NCBI GenBank assembly: GCA_023443745.1
Contig: JAEZTB010000059.1
Location: 1-64,000 of the forward strand
Length of the DNA stretch: 64,000 nucleotides
Direction: 5' to 3'
DNA from: Bacillota bacterium
GTDB lineage: Bacteria > Bacillota > Clostridia > DSM-8532
This document shows positions 32,649 through 42,894 of the stretch, in pieces. Within the stretch, counting starts at the first letter, position 1. Each line of letters starts with the position of its first letter. Made by a program: the position numbers and the translations under genes. The notes beneath the pieces are model-generated. The model did not search any database. It saw only the letters and a program-made list of their open reading frames with translations, and was not told the origin of the DNA.

Positions 32649-34241
32649 TCATTTTTGAAAAACGCTTTTTTTATAGTTAAGAGGCGTAACCCCAACCTGC
32701 CCTTTAAAAACCATGGAAAAATGCTTTGTGCTCTTATAACCCACTACTTCAGCGACTTCATAGACTTTGATACTCGTATTGGCCAGCAATTCTTTTGCTT
32801 TATTAATACGAACCGAGGTAAGGTATTCGACGAAATTATATCCCGTACTTTTTTTAAAGATTTTACTGATATAACTCGGGCTTAAATGAACAATCTCTGA
32901 CGCGGAATATAGGCTAATGTCATCCTTATAGTGATCTTCAATATAACGTTTTATTTGGTCAACCAACTTGTAGGAAAAAGATGTCCTGGATTTCTCCAGT
33001 GAGGCAATAATTTGAGTGATACAGTCTTTCAGCGCAGTTCCTATTTCATCAACGCTTTGCAGCTTTTGTGCATTTTTGATCATCTGGGAGCCCCAAATTT
33101 CAGATAATTGCAAATTATAATAGGTGATATGCTGCTCAACTGCAAAGAGCAGACGCATAAACAAGTCCTGAAAATAGTCTATTGGCGCTGTGCCGGAGTG
33201 AGAAAACAGCCTGTCAACAAGATTAAACGCTTTTATTTCTTCGCACGAGCTGATATAGGCAAGCAGTTGGTGGGTAGCTTCCTTAATATAGGAGGAATCC
33301 CACAGAGGAAGCGCTTCCTCAACGGAATTTTCCTCTGCCCCATCCGCTGGATGTTTAGCCGTATTGACGTCCTTTGATAATTGGTGTATTTGATTATAGC
33401 ATTCTGCTACACCCTCAAGATTTGTAGTTGCACCAGAAATGACCATTAAGATTTCCAGGTTTAAGATTTGGGCACAGTTAATATGCAACTGATCCACGGC
33501 CTGTCGTAAAAGCTGTGGGTCGTTGTAATTGAAAAGGATGTTAATGCTGTAACCATTCATGCGGTAGGTGTAAAAGACTATTTCATAGGCTTTAAAATGC
33601 ATAGTGATAAAGTTTGTCAAGAGGTCCAGAAGATAAGCATCATCGTATTGCTTGCTAGCTGGTTTTTTATTGAGCTCGCATGCTGCGACACAATAAAATG
33701 TATAGGGGAAAACAATTCGATTTTCTTCAAGAAAATTCTTAAATGAAGTATCATTCCGAACAGTGCCATAGGAAATATCAATACAAAGCTGTTCTATCAA
33801 CAATTGAACCGTTTGGTTATACCGCTTCTCTATTTCGGTTATCCGATTTACAGCTTTTCGTTCTTGTTCCAGACGATTATAGACATCGGACAAAACTACT
33901 CTAAATTGTACTAAATCCGTAGGTTTGGTCAGATAGTGCTTTACCCCGTACTGAATGGCTTGCTGGGCATATTCAAAATCACTGAATCCGCTTAAAACAA
34001 GGATGACCGTTTTAGGATACATGGCCGATACCTTCTGAGAAAGCTCAAGCCCGGAACCACCGGGCATACGAATATCCGTAATGAGAACATCTACACGTTG
34101 TCTGGAGAAAAGAGACAGCGCTGATGCAACGCTATCCGCTTGTTCAGGAGTAACAAACCCCATATCATTCCAGTTTATACTATTGATTAGGCCTGATCGG
34201 ATGCGTCTATCATCGTCAACAATCAAAACTGAATAGTGCAT
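32649..34241 (-). CDS. YesN-type response regulator with AraC DNA-binding domain
   Basis: 530 residues: receiver domain (VDDDRRIR; phospho-acceptor Asp in LITDIRMPG, about residue 55; KPTD), a long helical middle region, and a C-terminal AraC double helix-turn-helix (SASEIVHLSPSYISKIFKK, VYEVAEVVGYKSTKHFSMVFK, about 425-525). Such regulators activate sugar uptake operons by binding direct repeats upstream of the promoter; the repeats at 44806-44884 are a candidate target. Its own promoter is at 34362-34390. GGAGGAG is 14 bases upstream of the ATG, a long gap. Confidence 0.93.
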   Translation of the reverse strand: MHYSVLIVDDDRRIRSGLINSINWNDMGFVTPEQADSVASALSLFSRQRVDVLITDIRMPGGSGLELSQKVSAMYPKTVILVLSGFSDFEYAQQAIQYGVKHYLTKPTDLVQFRVVLSDVYNRLEQERKAVNRITEIEKRYNQTVQLLIEQLCIDISYGTVRNDTSFKNFLEENRIVFPYTFYCVAACELNKKPASKQYDDAYLLDLLTNFITMHFKAYEIVFYTYRMNGYSINILFNYNDPQLLRQAVDQLHINCAQILNLEILMVISGATTNLEGVAECYNQIHQLSKDVNTAKHPADGAEENSVEEALPLWDSSYIKEATHQLLAYISSCEEIKAFNLVDRLFSHSGTAPIDYFQDLFMRLLFAVEQHITYYNLQLSEIWGSQMIKNAQKLQSVDEIGTALKDCITQIIASLEKSRTSFSYKLVDQIKRYIEDHYKDDISLYSASEIVHLSPSYISKIFKKSTGYNFVEYLTSVRINKAKELLANTSIKVYEVAEVVGYKSTKHFSMVFKGQVGVTPLNYKKSVFQK

Positions 34242-34361
34242 ATTTGTTTCAGGACTCCTCCTGTAGCATTAATCACAGTGCGCCAATTCTCGTTTCATGG
34301 TTGATATAGAGTACAAAACAAATAGGGATTTTGAACCTGCATGTACCTATTATTACGAAGT

Positions 34362-34390
34362 ATTATACCATATGAACTCCTGTGGGTGAA
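34362..34390 (-). promoter_or_regulatory. Probable promoter of the YesNM-type operon
   Basis: Minus strand TATAAT (34362-34367) with a weak -35, TTCACC (34385-34390), 17 bp upstream; an activator may be needed. Confidence 0.5.
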
Positions 34391-34455
34391 TCTCTACCCT
34401 CGCTTTTCGATTTGGCGTCAACACTTTGGGCCCCTGGCCAGCTTTGCAGCCTCAT

Positions 34456-36639
34456 TCATGGATAAACTCTGATTTCAAACACCTGAGCAAAATCACTGCC
34501 ATGGGTTTGGTTAAAATCCACCCTGATACAATCGGTTTTCAGTTTTGTATTCAAAGCAAATTGCCGTAATATGTGATGATCCACGTTAGCAACTTCCACA
34601 AAGCGGCCATCCGCTCCCCTTGCTTTCAACGAAAAGCTCTTGACCAATTCACCGGGCATCTCATTCCAGCCGTTTTTATAGTAATCCGGTCTAAGGGGGT
34701 TGTAATCTCTGTTAAAGTCCGGATTGAACAAGAGTTGGATTTGACTGATGCTTTTCACCCTATCAAAAGAGAGTTCAATCCATGCCTCACTCTTACTTAG
34801 GCTGTTCGATATCCAAATATTGGGTTGCTTATCCGGGCGGGTCATTCCGTTAATGACGTTCTGGGGTGAGAAAAATACCGGTTCGGGGTCCAGCCTGAAG
34901 CATGGATGAAACAGCCTCATATCTTTAATCGAACCAATGGAACCTATAACACCGCAGCAGGATTCCTTTGCCACACCGATACAGGCACCCTTCTGGGCCA
35001 TTATTTTTATAATGACATGCTGTGTTCCATCCAGCAAAAGATGACAGGGGAATGACACCCAATCCATGCCCTCACCATAGTCAGCCCTGAAAGCCCCCCT
35101 GCTTTGGAGCCCTTTATAAGCCTGGCGAGCATCAGCGGTATACACTTCAATCTCTGCCTTGCTGCCGGCTTCTCCGTTCATCATAAGCTGCAATGTATTC
35201 AATTTTTCAAGGGCCGGCATTAAAATGTACAGGTCCTCATCCAACGCCACTTTGCCGCTCCTTAATTCCGATGAAAAGCTGCGATAGCCTGATGCGGCCA
35301 CAGTTGATTCCCCGGCTATATCCTCCCTATCCGGATTCTCCAATCCATGCAGCCAAACATCCCGTTTAGCAAGAAGCAGTTGTACGCTTTTTATTTCATA
35401 GGCCAGAAGCTGATAGGGCAGCTTCTCAGCCTGTATGGCAAAAGCTGCAGCAGTTCCGGCCGCCTGACCTGTCAGGGCACAGGTTTTCATAACACGCGTC
35501 GAAGCAAAAGCCATGTGGCTTGCGCTGATGTTTCTTCCAGCAAGCATCAGGTTCTTAATATCCTTGGAATACAGACATCTCAACGGAATCTGATAAATTC
35601 CGGTCGGTGTCTGGTGACAAGACTTTTTGACGGAATAAATACCCTCCTCGGGATGAACGTCAATAGGCCATCCTCCGCTGCAGACAGCATCATCAAAGTT
35701 CTGATGCTGCAGGATATGATTTTGTGTTAATACCAGATCCCCTATAAACCTTCTGGACTCACGCTTGCCGGGAATGCTTCCCACCCACTCCAGGGTTAGT
35801 TTCTCAGCGCTGAATTCACCGCTGTTTTTGATGTAGTTCCACAGGCCAAAAACAAGCCTTTGAAGCTCTTCCTTGATGCTTTCGTTATCGTTGATGGTAT
35901 TCCTGACGCCCCCATACTCAATCCACCATAAATCGCAGCCATTGTCGGTTATCTTGATAGACTTGTTTGTGCGTTTCATCAAATCCTTGATATATTCTAG
36001 CGGATAGGCAAAATCAGGGGGGATAAACTTAACCGGCTCGTCGGTGTTCCGAACATAGAAGAATAGCGTGCTTCCCAATGTGTAAGCCTGGGGCTGTTCA
36101 GGCGCCAGATCCTCATCAAAAGTCTCCTGGCCTTCCTTGCCTTGCATGTAGGATGCTCCAGCCCAATAGCCGATAGAGCCATCCCCCGTACAGTCCATGT
36201 ATAGCTTGGATTGAAAAATCAGCTTTATTTCTGATGCGGACTGATACGCGGTTAAGGAAGATATTTCGTTCTCCTGCTTTTCCACCTCTTGAACAGAGGT
36301 GTTCAAAAACAGTTCAATCTTTTTCTCACGCTTAACAACATCCAGCAGCAAAGCGTCCCATAGATAGGGATTTCCCTCCGGATTCCGGTAAAGGTTCTCC
36401 AGATCAATCTCTCCGATAATACCGCTTTCAGCGGCAAAGCGATTATTCCCCATAGCGTTTGAGCCAACGGCCCACACACGGATTTCACTGCTTGAATTTC
36501 CGCCCAGAACTGGTCTGTCTTGAACCAGGGCCACATCAATACCTTCCCTGGCAGCCGCTACCGCTGCGCATACCCCTGCCAGTCCTCCGCCGACTATTGT
36601 CAAATCCTTATTAACGAACAACGCCTTCCGATTTTCCAT
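34456..36639 (-). CDS. FAD-dependent oxidoreductase with discoidin-like C-terminal domain
   Basis: About 727 residues. The N-terminus carries an FAD dinucleotide motif (GGGLAGVCAAVAAAREG) and GGNSSSEIRV typical of the FAD_oxidored family (PF12831-like). Motifs near 370-390 (LMLAGRNISASHMAFAS, MKTCALTGQAAGTAA) match the second half of the FAD fold. The last 130 or so residues look like a beta-sandwich (IELSFDRVKSISQIQLLF and FSLKARGADGRF), resembling F5/8 type C modules. No signal peptide. The ATG at 36639 follows GGGGTGGG; a GTG at 36648 is possible. It closes the importer/sialidase/lyase operon. Related enzymes in glycan loci oxidise sugar or polyol substrates, but the reaction here is unknown. 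Confidence 0.85.
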   Translation of the reverse strand: MENRKALFVNKDLTIVGGGLAGVCAAVAAAREGIDVALVQDRPVLGGNSSSEIRVWAVGSNAMGNNRFAAESGIIGEIDLENLYRNPEGNPYLWDALLLDVVKREKKIELFLNTSVQEVEKQENEISSLTAYQSASEIKLIFQSKLYMDCTGDGSIGYWAGASYMQGKEGQETFDEDLAPEQPQAYTLGSTLFFYVRNTDEPVKFIPPDFAYPLEYIKDLMKRTNKSIKITDNGCDLWWIEYGGVRNTINDNESIKEELQRLVFGLWNYIKNSGEFSAEKLTLEWVGSIPGKRESRRFIGDLVLTQNHILQHQNFDDAVCSGGWPIDVHPEEGIYSVKKSCHQTPTGIYQIPLRCLYSKDIKNLMLAGRNISASHMAFASTRVMKTCALTGQAAGTAAAFAIQAEKLPYQLLAYEIKSVQLLLAKRDVWLHGLENPDREDIAGESTVAASGYRSFSSELRSGKVALDEDLYILMPALEKLNTLQLMMNGEAGSKAEIEVYTADARQAYKGLQSRGAFRADYGEGMDWVSFPCHLLLDGTQHVIIKIMAQKGACIGVAKESCCGVIGSIGSIKDMRLFHPCFRLDPEPVFFSPQNVINGMTRPDKQPNIWISNSLSKSEAWIELSFDRVKSISQIQLLFNPDFNRDYNPLRPDYYKNGWNEMPGELVKSFSLKARGADGRFVEVANVDHHILRQFALNTKLKTDCIRVDFNQTHGSDFAQVFEIRVYP

Positions 36640-36650
36640 TGATCCCACCC

Positions 36651-37562
36651 CTATTCAGTACATTTGAGAATGCTGGATATCCTGTCATATGCATCCTTGT
36701 CCGGTTTGTCGTCAAACTGCGAAACATGGGCTTCACCGATACCCATTGTCTCCAATGCAATTTTTATGCTGTAGGCAAAATTGGAGAAGCTTGCAGCGGA
36801 ACCGCCTCGGACTGATGAGAACATACCGCAAAGCTTGTCGACTTTTTTCTGCAAGTGCATTAAAGCGTCCATATCCTTTTTCTGTCCCAGTCTTCTCATT
36901 TCTAAAAACAATTCGGGTTTAACGGAGGCCAAAGCATATACGAAATTAGTCTCCAACATGGCAGCATAAGCTGCAACACCTTCAGCTCCCGCATAGTACA
37001 AAAAGTTTGGATAACTCTTACAGTAGCGCATTAACCGCATCATCCTTACGGTATCGGCACTGGTATCCTTAATGCCAATGATATTGGGATGCTTACTCAA
37101 CTGGATAACCAATTCCTCCCCTAATTCATTGGGGAGTCTGCTGGGCTGATTATACACTAAAAGAGGGAGGGGGCTTGCTTCCGAGGCCTCAGTAAAAAAG
37201 TGATACAACTCATTTTGTGTATACTTATAATAATAAGGTGCTGTCAATACCAGTGCATCCACTGACTTTGAGGCCATGATGCGGATATTCTCCTTAACTG
37301 TATCCAAGCAAGCATCGCTAACCATGACCATTAGCGGAAGTCTACCGCCAATCTGCTCTGCTGCTGTCTCCACAAACTGCTCACGTTTTTTTTGTGATAG
37401 GGTGAAATATTCCCCGGTAGATGAAAGCAAAAACACACCATTCAATTGGGATGATACATAATGTTCCATGAGTGCTCTTGTAGCTTTCTCATCAATTTCC
37501 CCGCCTGAGTCAAACAGGGTGGGAGCTGCTGCAATAACACCTTCAAAGCGTTTCAGAACCAT
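36651..37562 (-). CDS. DapA/NanA-family aldolase (class I lyase)
   Basis: TIM-barrel lyase of 303 residues. The family signature SSTGEYFTLS (STGE at 48-51), the proton-shuttle Tyr137 in YNQPSRLP and the Schiff-base Lys165 in IGIKDTS are all present. The family includes N-acetylneuraminate lyase, dihydrodipicolinate synthase and keto-deoxy sugar aldolases. Placement behind a sialidase-like gene favours N-acetylneuraminate lyase activity or a related 2-keto-3-deoxy sugar, but the specificity residues cannot be judged reliably here. It is followed by the FAD oxidoreductase after 11 bp. Confidence 0.9.
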   Translation of the reverse strand: MVLKRFEGVIAAAPTLFDSGGEIDEKATRALMEHYVSSQLNGVFLLSSTGEYFTLSQKKREQFVETAAEQIGGRLPLMVMVSDACLDTVKENIRIMASKSVDALVLTAPYYYKYTQNELYHFFTEASEASPLPLLVYNQPSRLPNELGEELVIQLSKHPNIIGIKDTSADTVRMMRLMRYCKSYPNFLYYAGAEGVAAYAAMLETNFVYALASVKPELFLEMRRLGQKKDMDALMHLQKKVDKLCGMFSSVRGGSAASFSNFAYSIKIALETMGIGEAHVSQFDDKPDKDAYDRISSILKCTE

Positions 37563-37600
37563 TGAACAAATACTCCTTTTTTATTCTCATTTTTCACGGG

Positions 37601-37633
37601 GCTGCCCCGCTTGTTTTACAAAAGCAGGGCAGC
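37601..37633. repeat. Strong hairpin between the sialidase-like gene and the lyase gene
   Basis: GCTGCCC and GGGCAGC, extended by GCTT/AAGC on the minus strand, form a GC-rich stem without a following T run, 70 bp after the sialidase-like stop. Probably an mRNA end-protecting or partial termination element within the operon. Confidence 0.6.
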
Positions 37634-37703
37634 AGCTCTGCACAAGCTGAACGAATTCAATATTTTTCTAAAATTGCATTATAAAGAATCTAAGGCGGCA
37701 ACA

Positions 37704-40700
37704 TCAATCGGCAACACTTGTTTCTAGAAGAACCGTATTACTGTCAGACGTATTGTATTGGTCCGAAGCCCTTACTTTAAACTCATAAGAGGTTGCATCC
37801 GCATGGCCGTCCACTGTCATGATGTACTGGGCCGGATTGTTCTTAAATGCATTGTTAGCGGTGGTAGTGTAGTATTCAGGCACCGTTGAATCGTGGCCTT
37901 TGCCCACAACGATTTGAAGTTCTACACTTCCGCCCAGTGCCGTCACATCGTCCTTAAGCTTTTGCGAATTGGATTCTACCGGAACCGCTGTATCAACGCT
38001 TCCATGGGATAAATAAATCCTGTGGTTCACAAGGGCTTCGGGGTAATGAGACGGGTTGACCGAGGCTACAGCCGCCACATAATCATTATAATTGCTGACA
38101 CCCCATGCTGCCTGTGCAGAGGTTCCTGTAAAGGAAGTCATATCATACACCGGATAGGTGCCTACCATAAAGTCAACTTTTTCAGGATACTCCTTTATCA
38201 TTCTGTAAGCCAGGGTTCCACCAGCCGAATACGCGTACAGAACAGCTTTCTGATCGACCTGATAATTTTCCTGCATATACGTATACAAAAGATTCAAATT
38301 ATAGAATCCGTCGTCGGTGCCCCATGCATCCTGACCGTTTGACAAAGCCACGAATATATAGCCGTACTTCAGTGCCAGATCTTTGATGTTTTTATACATA
38401 GGGTGGTCTCTGAATACCAGAGCACTGCCTCCGCTGCCGTGTACACCGAATACTACAGGTAAGGTGACACCCTGGGGAATGTTTTTGGGCATTACCAAGT
38501 AGACCTCTCCTTGATTGGCGTAATTAACCCTTACACCAGGCAGGGTAAATACGGTTTCCTCAACGTTACTGAAATCCACCTTGCCCAGTGAGTCATTATT
38601 TTGAAATACTTCATAAGATAGAACTGTTGTATCGTCAGAAGCTGCGTACCAGCTAAGATCCGCTCCTGTTTCCGTGATATTCTGGATCACCAGGCTATTT
38701 TCATTCCACACAGGAGGATTGGTGTCGACAGGGCTCATACGTTCCAGTTCCTGCCAGGCATATTCCAGCCTGATAACATCGGGTTTGGCTGAATTAACTG
38801 CGCAGTAGGTAATGGCATTAAAGTACTCCATGCCGTTCTTTGTCTTAAAGTAAGGCTCTGCATAGAAACCGTCACCATTTGTGGAGTCCAGAATAATGCA
38901 GTTGACTGGGAGAAGGGTTTCCATATCGAACTTATGCAATACCAGCTTCATGCCACTGGTGTTGCTGGGATAACCGCGCATGAGGACATAATACTCTCCA
39001 TCCTTGATAAACAGCTTTGGCCGTCCCGAAGCATTGATACAGTCAACATTTCCGCTGAGAACCCGGCTCTTTTCCACATTCATGTTGATATCGGTAATAT
39101 AGATTCTGGTGGATTGTGCATCTCCGCGCGTAAATACTACAAAGCCGTCTTCATAGGGTTCAAAGGTGCTCTCGTTAAACGCATATCCAAATTCTTCGTT
39201 GAGGTTTTTGAGATGCATCCATGTTTCACCATTGTCGTCAGAGTAAATCATGTGGACGCTTCTGCCCGGACTGGCCAATGCATTGTCGAACTCAGGGAAA
39301 GTCATAGCCAACATGTAGATACGATCGCCGATGATAGCATCATCAAATGTGTAGCCATATTCAATACCGGTATTATCCTTCAGAGACTCTCTCACGACAT
39401 TCCAGGTGCGGCCATTGTCGGTGGAACGGTATTCCTTAATCTTTGTACGCTGCCTGCCGCTGCTGGTTGTTCTTTGTATATCGTTATAAATAACCATGTC
39501 TCCATTTGGCATTCTCAGCACTTCTGGGTTCTGAGCATTCTCGGACACCTCATCATCAATGACAAACCGGCTAACCACTGTTTCAGAAGCATTGTTATAG
39601 ATAATGGCTTCCATATCGCCGTCATCATTCATGTGAGAGTAACCCTGCTTATATACGATAAAAACTTCATCGTTGTCCATCTCAATAATGGAAGGAAAAG
39701 CCGAATAGGTCTGACCTGGCTTGGCAAGGCCAGTATTGCTGTCAGCATCATAGAGCATCTGCAAATTCTTATATACCGGTGTATATCTCGGGATGTCGTT
39801 TACCTGCTCGGGTGCTTCAGGAACATCCACATCATCGATATACATATTGCCGATCGTTGCGCCGGTCGTACCGAACATCAAATACTCAATGGCCGTAATA
39901 CCGCTATGACGGAAGGACGCGTTTGAAATCTTTTCTGTGCCATTGATGCTGACGCTGAATTTTTGAGCTGCCAGATCCACAGTCATCTCAACATCGTACC
40001 AGGTATTGACTTCATAATCCGCAAGTTGAACTTCAGTGGAACCGTTATAAACAGATAGCTTGCCAGTACCCCGTGCAATGAAGGACACCCCTAGCTTACT
40101 GGCGTCGACGGTTTCCATCAAATTAACAGTATAAACATCCTTGGTCATATACCTCACCCGGAACTTTGCCGTGAAACTGCCCTTCTGGGCTATAAAATTC
40201 ACCATGCTTCTTGCATTAGAACTATTGCTGCTATCTTCAATAAACATGACCTTGTTGCCGGAATTTTCCGGATCAGCAGCAACTTTAACCTTACCTAAAA
40301 CAGTACCGTTTTCCACCCAGGGATAACCGGGCATTGTGCCAACTGCTTCATCTTCAAAGGTATAGCGGGCAGTGGAGGGTTCGTTCTCAGAAACCGGTTG
40401 ATAAATGTGTACATCGTCTACATAAAACTTGCCGCTAGTCGTTGCACTGGTATTATTGAAAGACAAGCAATTTAACTTAACAATGGGCCCGCCGGAGGCA
40501 GCATTGGCAAAATTGGCAGGTTCACTGCCATTTACCTTTACGCCATCAATATACAGATCATATTTACCGGACGCTATGTCGGCCTCAATTTTTGCGTTGT
40601 ACCATTTATTGAGTTCATACTTATCGTTAGCCGCTCCGGATATAAACTTGACTGCATTGGAGCCATTGTTATATTCCAGAGAACCTGTTGCCCGTGCAAT

Positions 40701-41114
40701 TAAAGACACAGCCTGCATCTGATTGCTGCTTACACCATACCGGAATCGGACAGTAAACACATCATAGGCATCAAATAACATTCTGAATTCTGTGGTTACT
40801 TTTCCGGTCTGCTCCTCGAATGCGATGGACGCACCGGCTGAGGTCCCATTGAGCATCAACACATTGTTGGCTGGATTACCGGGGTCGGCAACCACCTTCA
40901 CGGTTCCATCAGCGCTCTTTACGCTCCCTACCGGTACATGGGTCCAATCATTACTGACAGTGGCATCAATGGGATCGGATTGAAAATTTACATTTACATC
41001 TAATAGTGTATTGCCTGTTTCTGCCAGTACCGGAATCTCCAAAAGAGAAAATAACAGTGAAAATGAAAGAAATAATGCCAAGATCCTTGCCATACGCTTA
41101 TTTTCTTTTATCAT
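37704..41114 (-). CDS. Giant secreted sialidase-like protein with an esterase inserted in an FN3 domain
   Basis: About 1136 residues; the ATG at 41114 follows GAGG, better than an upstream ATG at 41132. Counting from 41132: a signal peptide (to about 38), two LamG-like beta-sandwich repeats (45-246 and 255-440, each ending FYVDDVHIY or MYIDDVDVP), and a six-blade sialidase/BNR propeller (450-800) with Asp-boxes STDNGRTW (570) and SDDNGETW (631). An FN3 domain starting at about 806 follows. After its first strands (LSYEVFQNNDSLGKV) comes an alpha/beta hydrolase (865-1100) with YSAGG (Ser 969), GSVDTAV (Asp) and GKGHDS (His 1080), and only then the last FN3 strands (SYEFKVRASDQYN). It probably removes sialic-acid-like or related residues and esters from host or plant glycans. 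No wall-sorting motif. Confidence 0.85.
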   Translation of the reverse strand: MIKENKRMARILALFLSFSLLFSLLEIPVLAETGNTLLDVNVNFQSDPIDATVSNDWTHVPVGSVKSADGTVKVVADPGNPANNVLMLNGTSAGASIAFEEQTGKVTTEFRMLFDAYDVFTVRFRYGVSSNQMQAVSLIARATGSLEYNNGSNAVKFISGAANDKYELNKWYNAKIEADIASGKYDLYIDGVKVNGSEPANFANAASGGPIVKLNCLSFNNTSATTSGKFYVDDVHIYQPVSENEPSTARYTFEDEAVGTMPGYPWVENGTVLGKVKVAADPENSGNKVMFIEDSSNSSNARSMVNFIAQKGSFTAKFRVRYMTKDVYTVNLMETVDASKLGVSFIARGTGKLSVYNGSTEVQLADYEVNTWYDVEMTVDLAAQKFSVSINGTEKISNASFRHSGITAIEYLMFGTTGATIGNMYIDDVDVPEAPEQVNDIPRYTPVYKNLQMLYDADSNTGLAKPGQTYSAFPSIIEMDNDEVFIVYKQGYSHMNDDGDMEAIIYNNASETVVSRFVIDDEVSENAQNPEVLRMPNGDMVIYNDIQRTTSSGRQRTKIKEYRSTDNGRTWNVVRESLKDNTGIEYGYTFDDAIIGDRIYMLAMTFPEFDNALASPGRSVHMIYSDDNGETWMHLKNLNEEFGYAFNESTFEPYEDGFVVFTRGDAQSTRIYITDINMNVEKSRVLSGNVDCINASGRPKLFIKDGEYYVLMRGYPSNTSGMKLVLHKFDMETLLPVNCIILDSTNGDGFYAEPYFKTKNGMEYFNAITYCAVNSAKPDVIRLEYAWQELERMSPVDTNPPVWNENSLVIQNITETGADLSWYAASDDTTVLSYEVFQNNDSLGKVDFSNVEETVFTLPGVRVNYANQGEVYLVMPKNIPQGVTLPVVFGVHGSGGSALVFRDHPMYKNIKDLALKYGYIFVALSNGQDAWGTDDGFYNLNLLYTYMQENYQVDQKAVLYAYSAGGTLAYRMIKEYPEKVDFMVGTYPVYDMTSFTGTSAQAAWGVSNYNDYVAAVASVNPSHYPEALVNHRIYLSHGSVDTAVPVESNSQKLKDDVTALGGSVELQIVVGKGHDSTVPEYYTTTANNAFKNNPAQYIMTVDGHADATSYEFKVRASDQYNTSDSNTVLLETSVAD

Positions 41115-41166
41115 AACAAACCCTCTTTTCATTTTGATTCATTTTTTTGGCAGATTAAATATCCTT

Positions 41167-41204
41167 TTAGCCTGGAATGGCATATACAAACCATCCCAGG
41201 CTAA
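41167..41204. repeat. Hairpin behind the LplA-type binding protein gene
   Basis: TTAGCCTGGAATGG pairs with CCATCCCAGGCTAA (14 bp, one mismatch, 10-base loop), 13 bp after the binding-protein stop at 41218 and without a T run on either strand. Confidence 0.7.
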
Positions 41205-41217
41205 TTGTCAATGTATG

Positions 41218-42828
41218 CTATCTATGCTCTTGATAATATTTATTATAACGATCAGTAACTTCCTGCCATCCCTCATCATACACACGGGTAATAAATTCAT
41301 CCCATGCGGAAAGAGGCTTGTCATTGTAAATAATCTCTACGCAAATCTTTAGGAACTCCGTTGTATAGATATCTTTTTTATAGAACTCTGTTTCTTCTGC
41401 AAGCTGAATTCCGATCAGCCCTTTTTGATCATAGTTATTCACATAATCAATACTGGTTTTCAGCCATTCCTGCTCATAGGGCTTGTATTCCGGAATAATG
41501 TTTTTCAACCACAGAGATTCGTCGTTGGGACGGCGGAACATTTGCAGATAGCCAATCCATTTTGAGAACAGCCCGTTTTCGGGTTCCAGTTTCTCGATAT
41601 TGCTGTCGCTCTTCTTGTAATGTACGCCTTCCAAACCAATACTCATAATGCCCCAGCCTTCATCGCTCAGCATCCAATCAAATACGTCAATAATGCGCTG
41701 TTCTTTACCCTTGGCCGTAGTCGTCAGTGCCCATGCATTGTAGAGTCCTGCATTTGTGGAAACCAGTGTTTCCTTGGCATACACTTCAGGGGTATTGCTC
41801 ACGGGGAAATTCACCAGTTCAAACTCGGCTGATGGATCTATTGTACGCAGCGTATTTAATTCACGATCAAGATTACCCACAAATGTACGCATGGATGAAA
41901 CCGCACCCTTGGTCAATCTCTCCTGTTTTGCAGATACACCCTTATTGGAGATGAAGTCAGGATCAAGGGATCCGTCCTCATTCAGGTTCTTGTAGAACTC
42001 CAAAGCGTTCTTAAACCGACCGTCTTTTGCGAACATACCGTAAAAGACCTTTCCGTCCTCGCCTACGTACCAGTTCTTATCGGCGTTCCATGCTCTTGCA
42101 AAGAATTCCAGATTAATGGTACCACTAAGATTCATCATCTCACTGGACTCGCTGACCCCGTATGTATCATTGGCCTTATTTCCGTCAGGATCCTGGGTAG
42201 CAATAGCCTTATATAGGTCTCTCCAGTCATCAATGGTTTTGGGTACTTCCTTGCCGAGCTTCTCTCTCCAATCCTTACGGTTTGCCATAAAGTCTTCGCG
42301 AATCAAAGTTGAGCGCGGAACCATGTAAACCTTTCCGTCCGGATCGCGCACGGCATCCCAGCAGGTAGGATTGGTGTACTTCATAATGTTTTCAGCTTTA
42401 GCGAGATACTCATCCAATGGAAGAATAATTTGATTCTTTACCATGGAGGTATACAAATTGTCGGTAAGGCCCTTGCTGCTGGTATTCATAATGATAACAT
42501 CAGGATAATCTTGACTTGCCATCATCGCACTTCTTTTTTCCCATACGTTTGCAGCGGGATAGGCAATCCATTCTATTTCCGCATTGGCTTTTTCATTTAC
42601 TGCATCAACCCAAGCATTGTTTTCAGGGTTGAAATCAGCGGGGGCAAGTAACATAATAGAGAATTTTATAGGCTCCTTAGGCGCTTCCGGTGATTCACCA
42701 GCAGTTTGAGTGGGACTTTGAACAGGTGTTTTCTCCGGTGCCTTTGCATTCTGACATCCTGCTGCTGAAACCAAGATGACGACTGTCAGAATAACGAGAA
42801 GAAATTTCTTTAAGCTATGGTTCTTCAT
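41218..42828 (-). CDS. LplA-type carbohydrate-binding lipoprotein
   Basis: 536 residues: lipoprotein signal with lipobox SAAGC, Thr/Pro/Ser linker and a large family 1-like binding domain typical of LplA/YtcQ proteins (MLLAPADFNPENNAWVD, VPRSTLIREDFMANRKDW). These bind complex oligosaccharides and serve importers without their own ATPase gene. It is the third gene of the operon from the promoter at 44770 and is followed by a hairpin, then the sialidase-like gene. Confidence 0.93.
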   Translation of the reverse strand: MKNHSLKKFLLVILTVVILVSAAGCQNAKAPEKTPVQSPTQTAGESPEAPKEPIKFSIMLLAPADFNPENNAWVDAVNEKANAEIEWIAYPAANVWEKRSAMMASQDYPDVIIMNTSSKGLTDNLYTSMVKNQIILPLDEYLAKAENIMKYTNPTCWDAVRDPDGKVYMVPRSTLIREDFMANRKDWREKLGKEVPKTIDDWRDLYKAIATQDPDGNKANDTYGVSESSEMMNLSGTINLEFFARAWNADKNWYVGEDGKVFYGMFAKDGRFKNALEFYKNLNEDGSLDPDFISNKGVSAKQERLTKGAVSSMRTFVGNLDRELNTLRTIDPSAEFELVNFPVSNTPEVYAKETLVSTNAGLYNAWALTTTAKGKEQRIIDVFDWMLSDEGWGIMSIGLEGVHYKKSDSNIEKLEPENGLFSKWIGYLQMFRRPNDESLWLKNIIPEYKPYEQEWLKTSIDYVNNYDQKGLIGIQLAEETEFYKKDIYTTEFLKICVEIIYNDKPLSAWDEFITRVYDEGWQEVTDRYNKYYQEHR

Positions 42829-42894
42829 TTTTTCCTTCCTTTCATGTCATTTTTATATATTTTCTTTGATAAATGGGTTCGGAGAGTATTGCCC

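Noticed and set aside
38934..39926. 330-codon open frame on the plus strand
   Set aside because: Antisense to the sialidase propeller; His/Ile/Val-rich shadow without ribosome site or neighbours.
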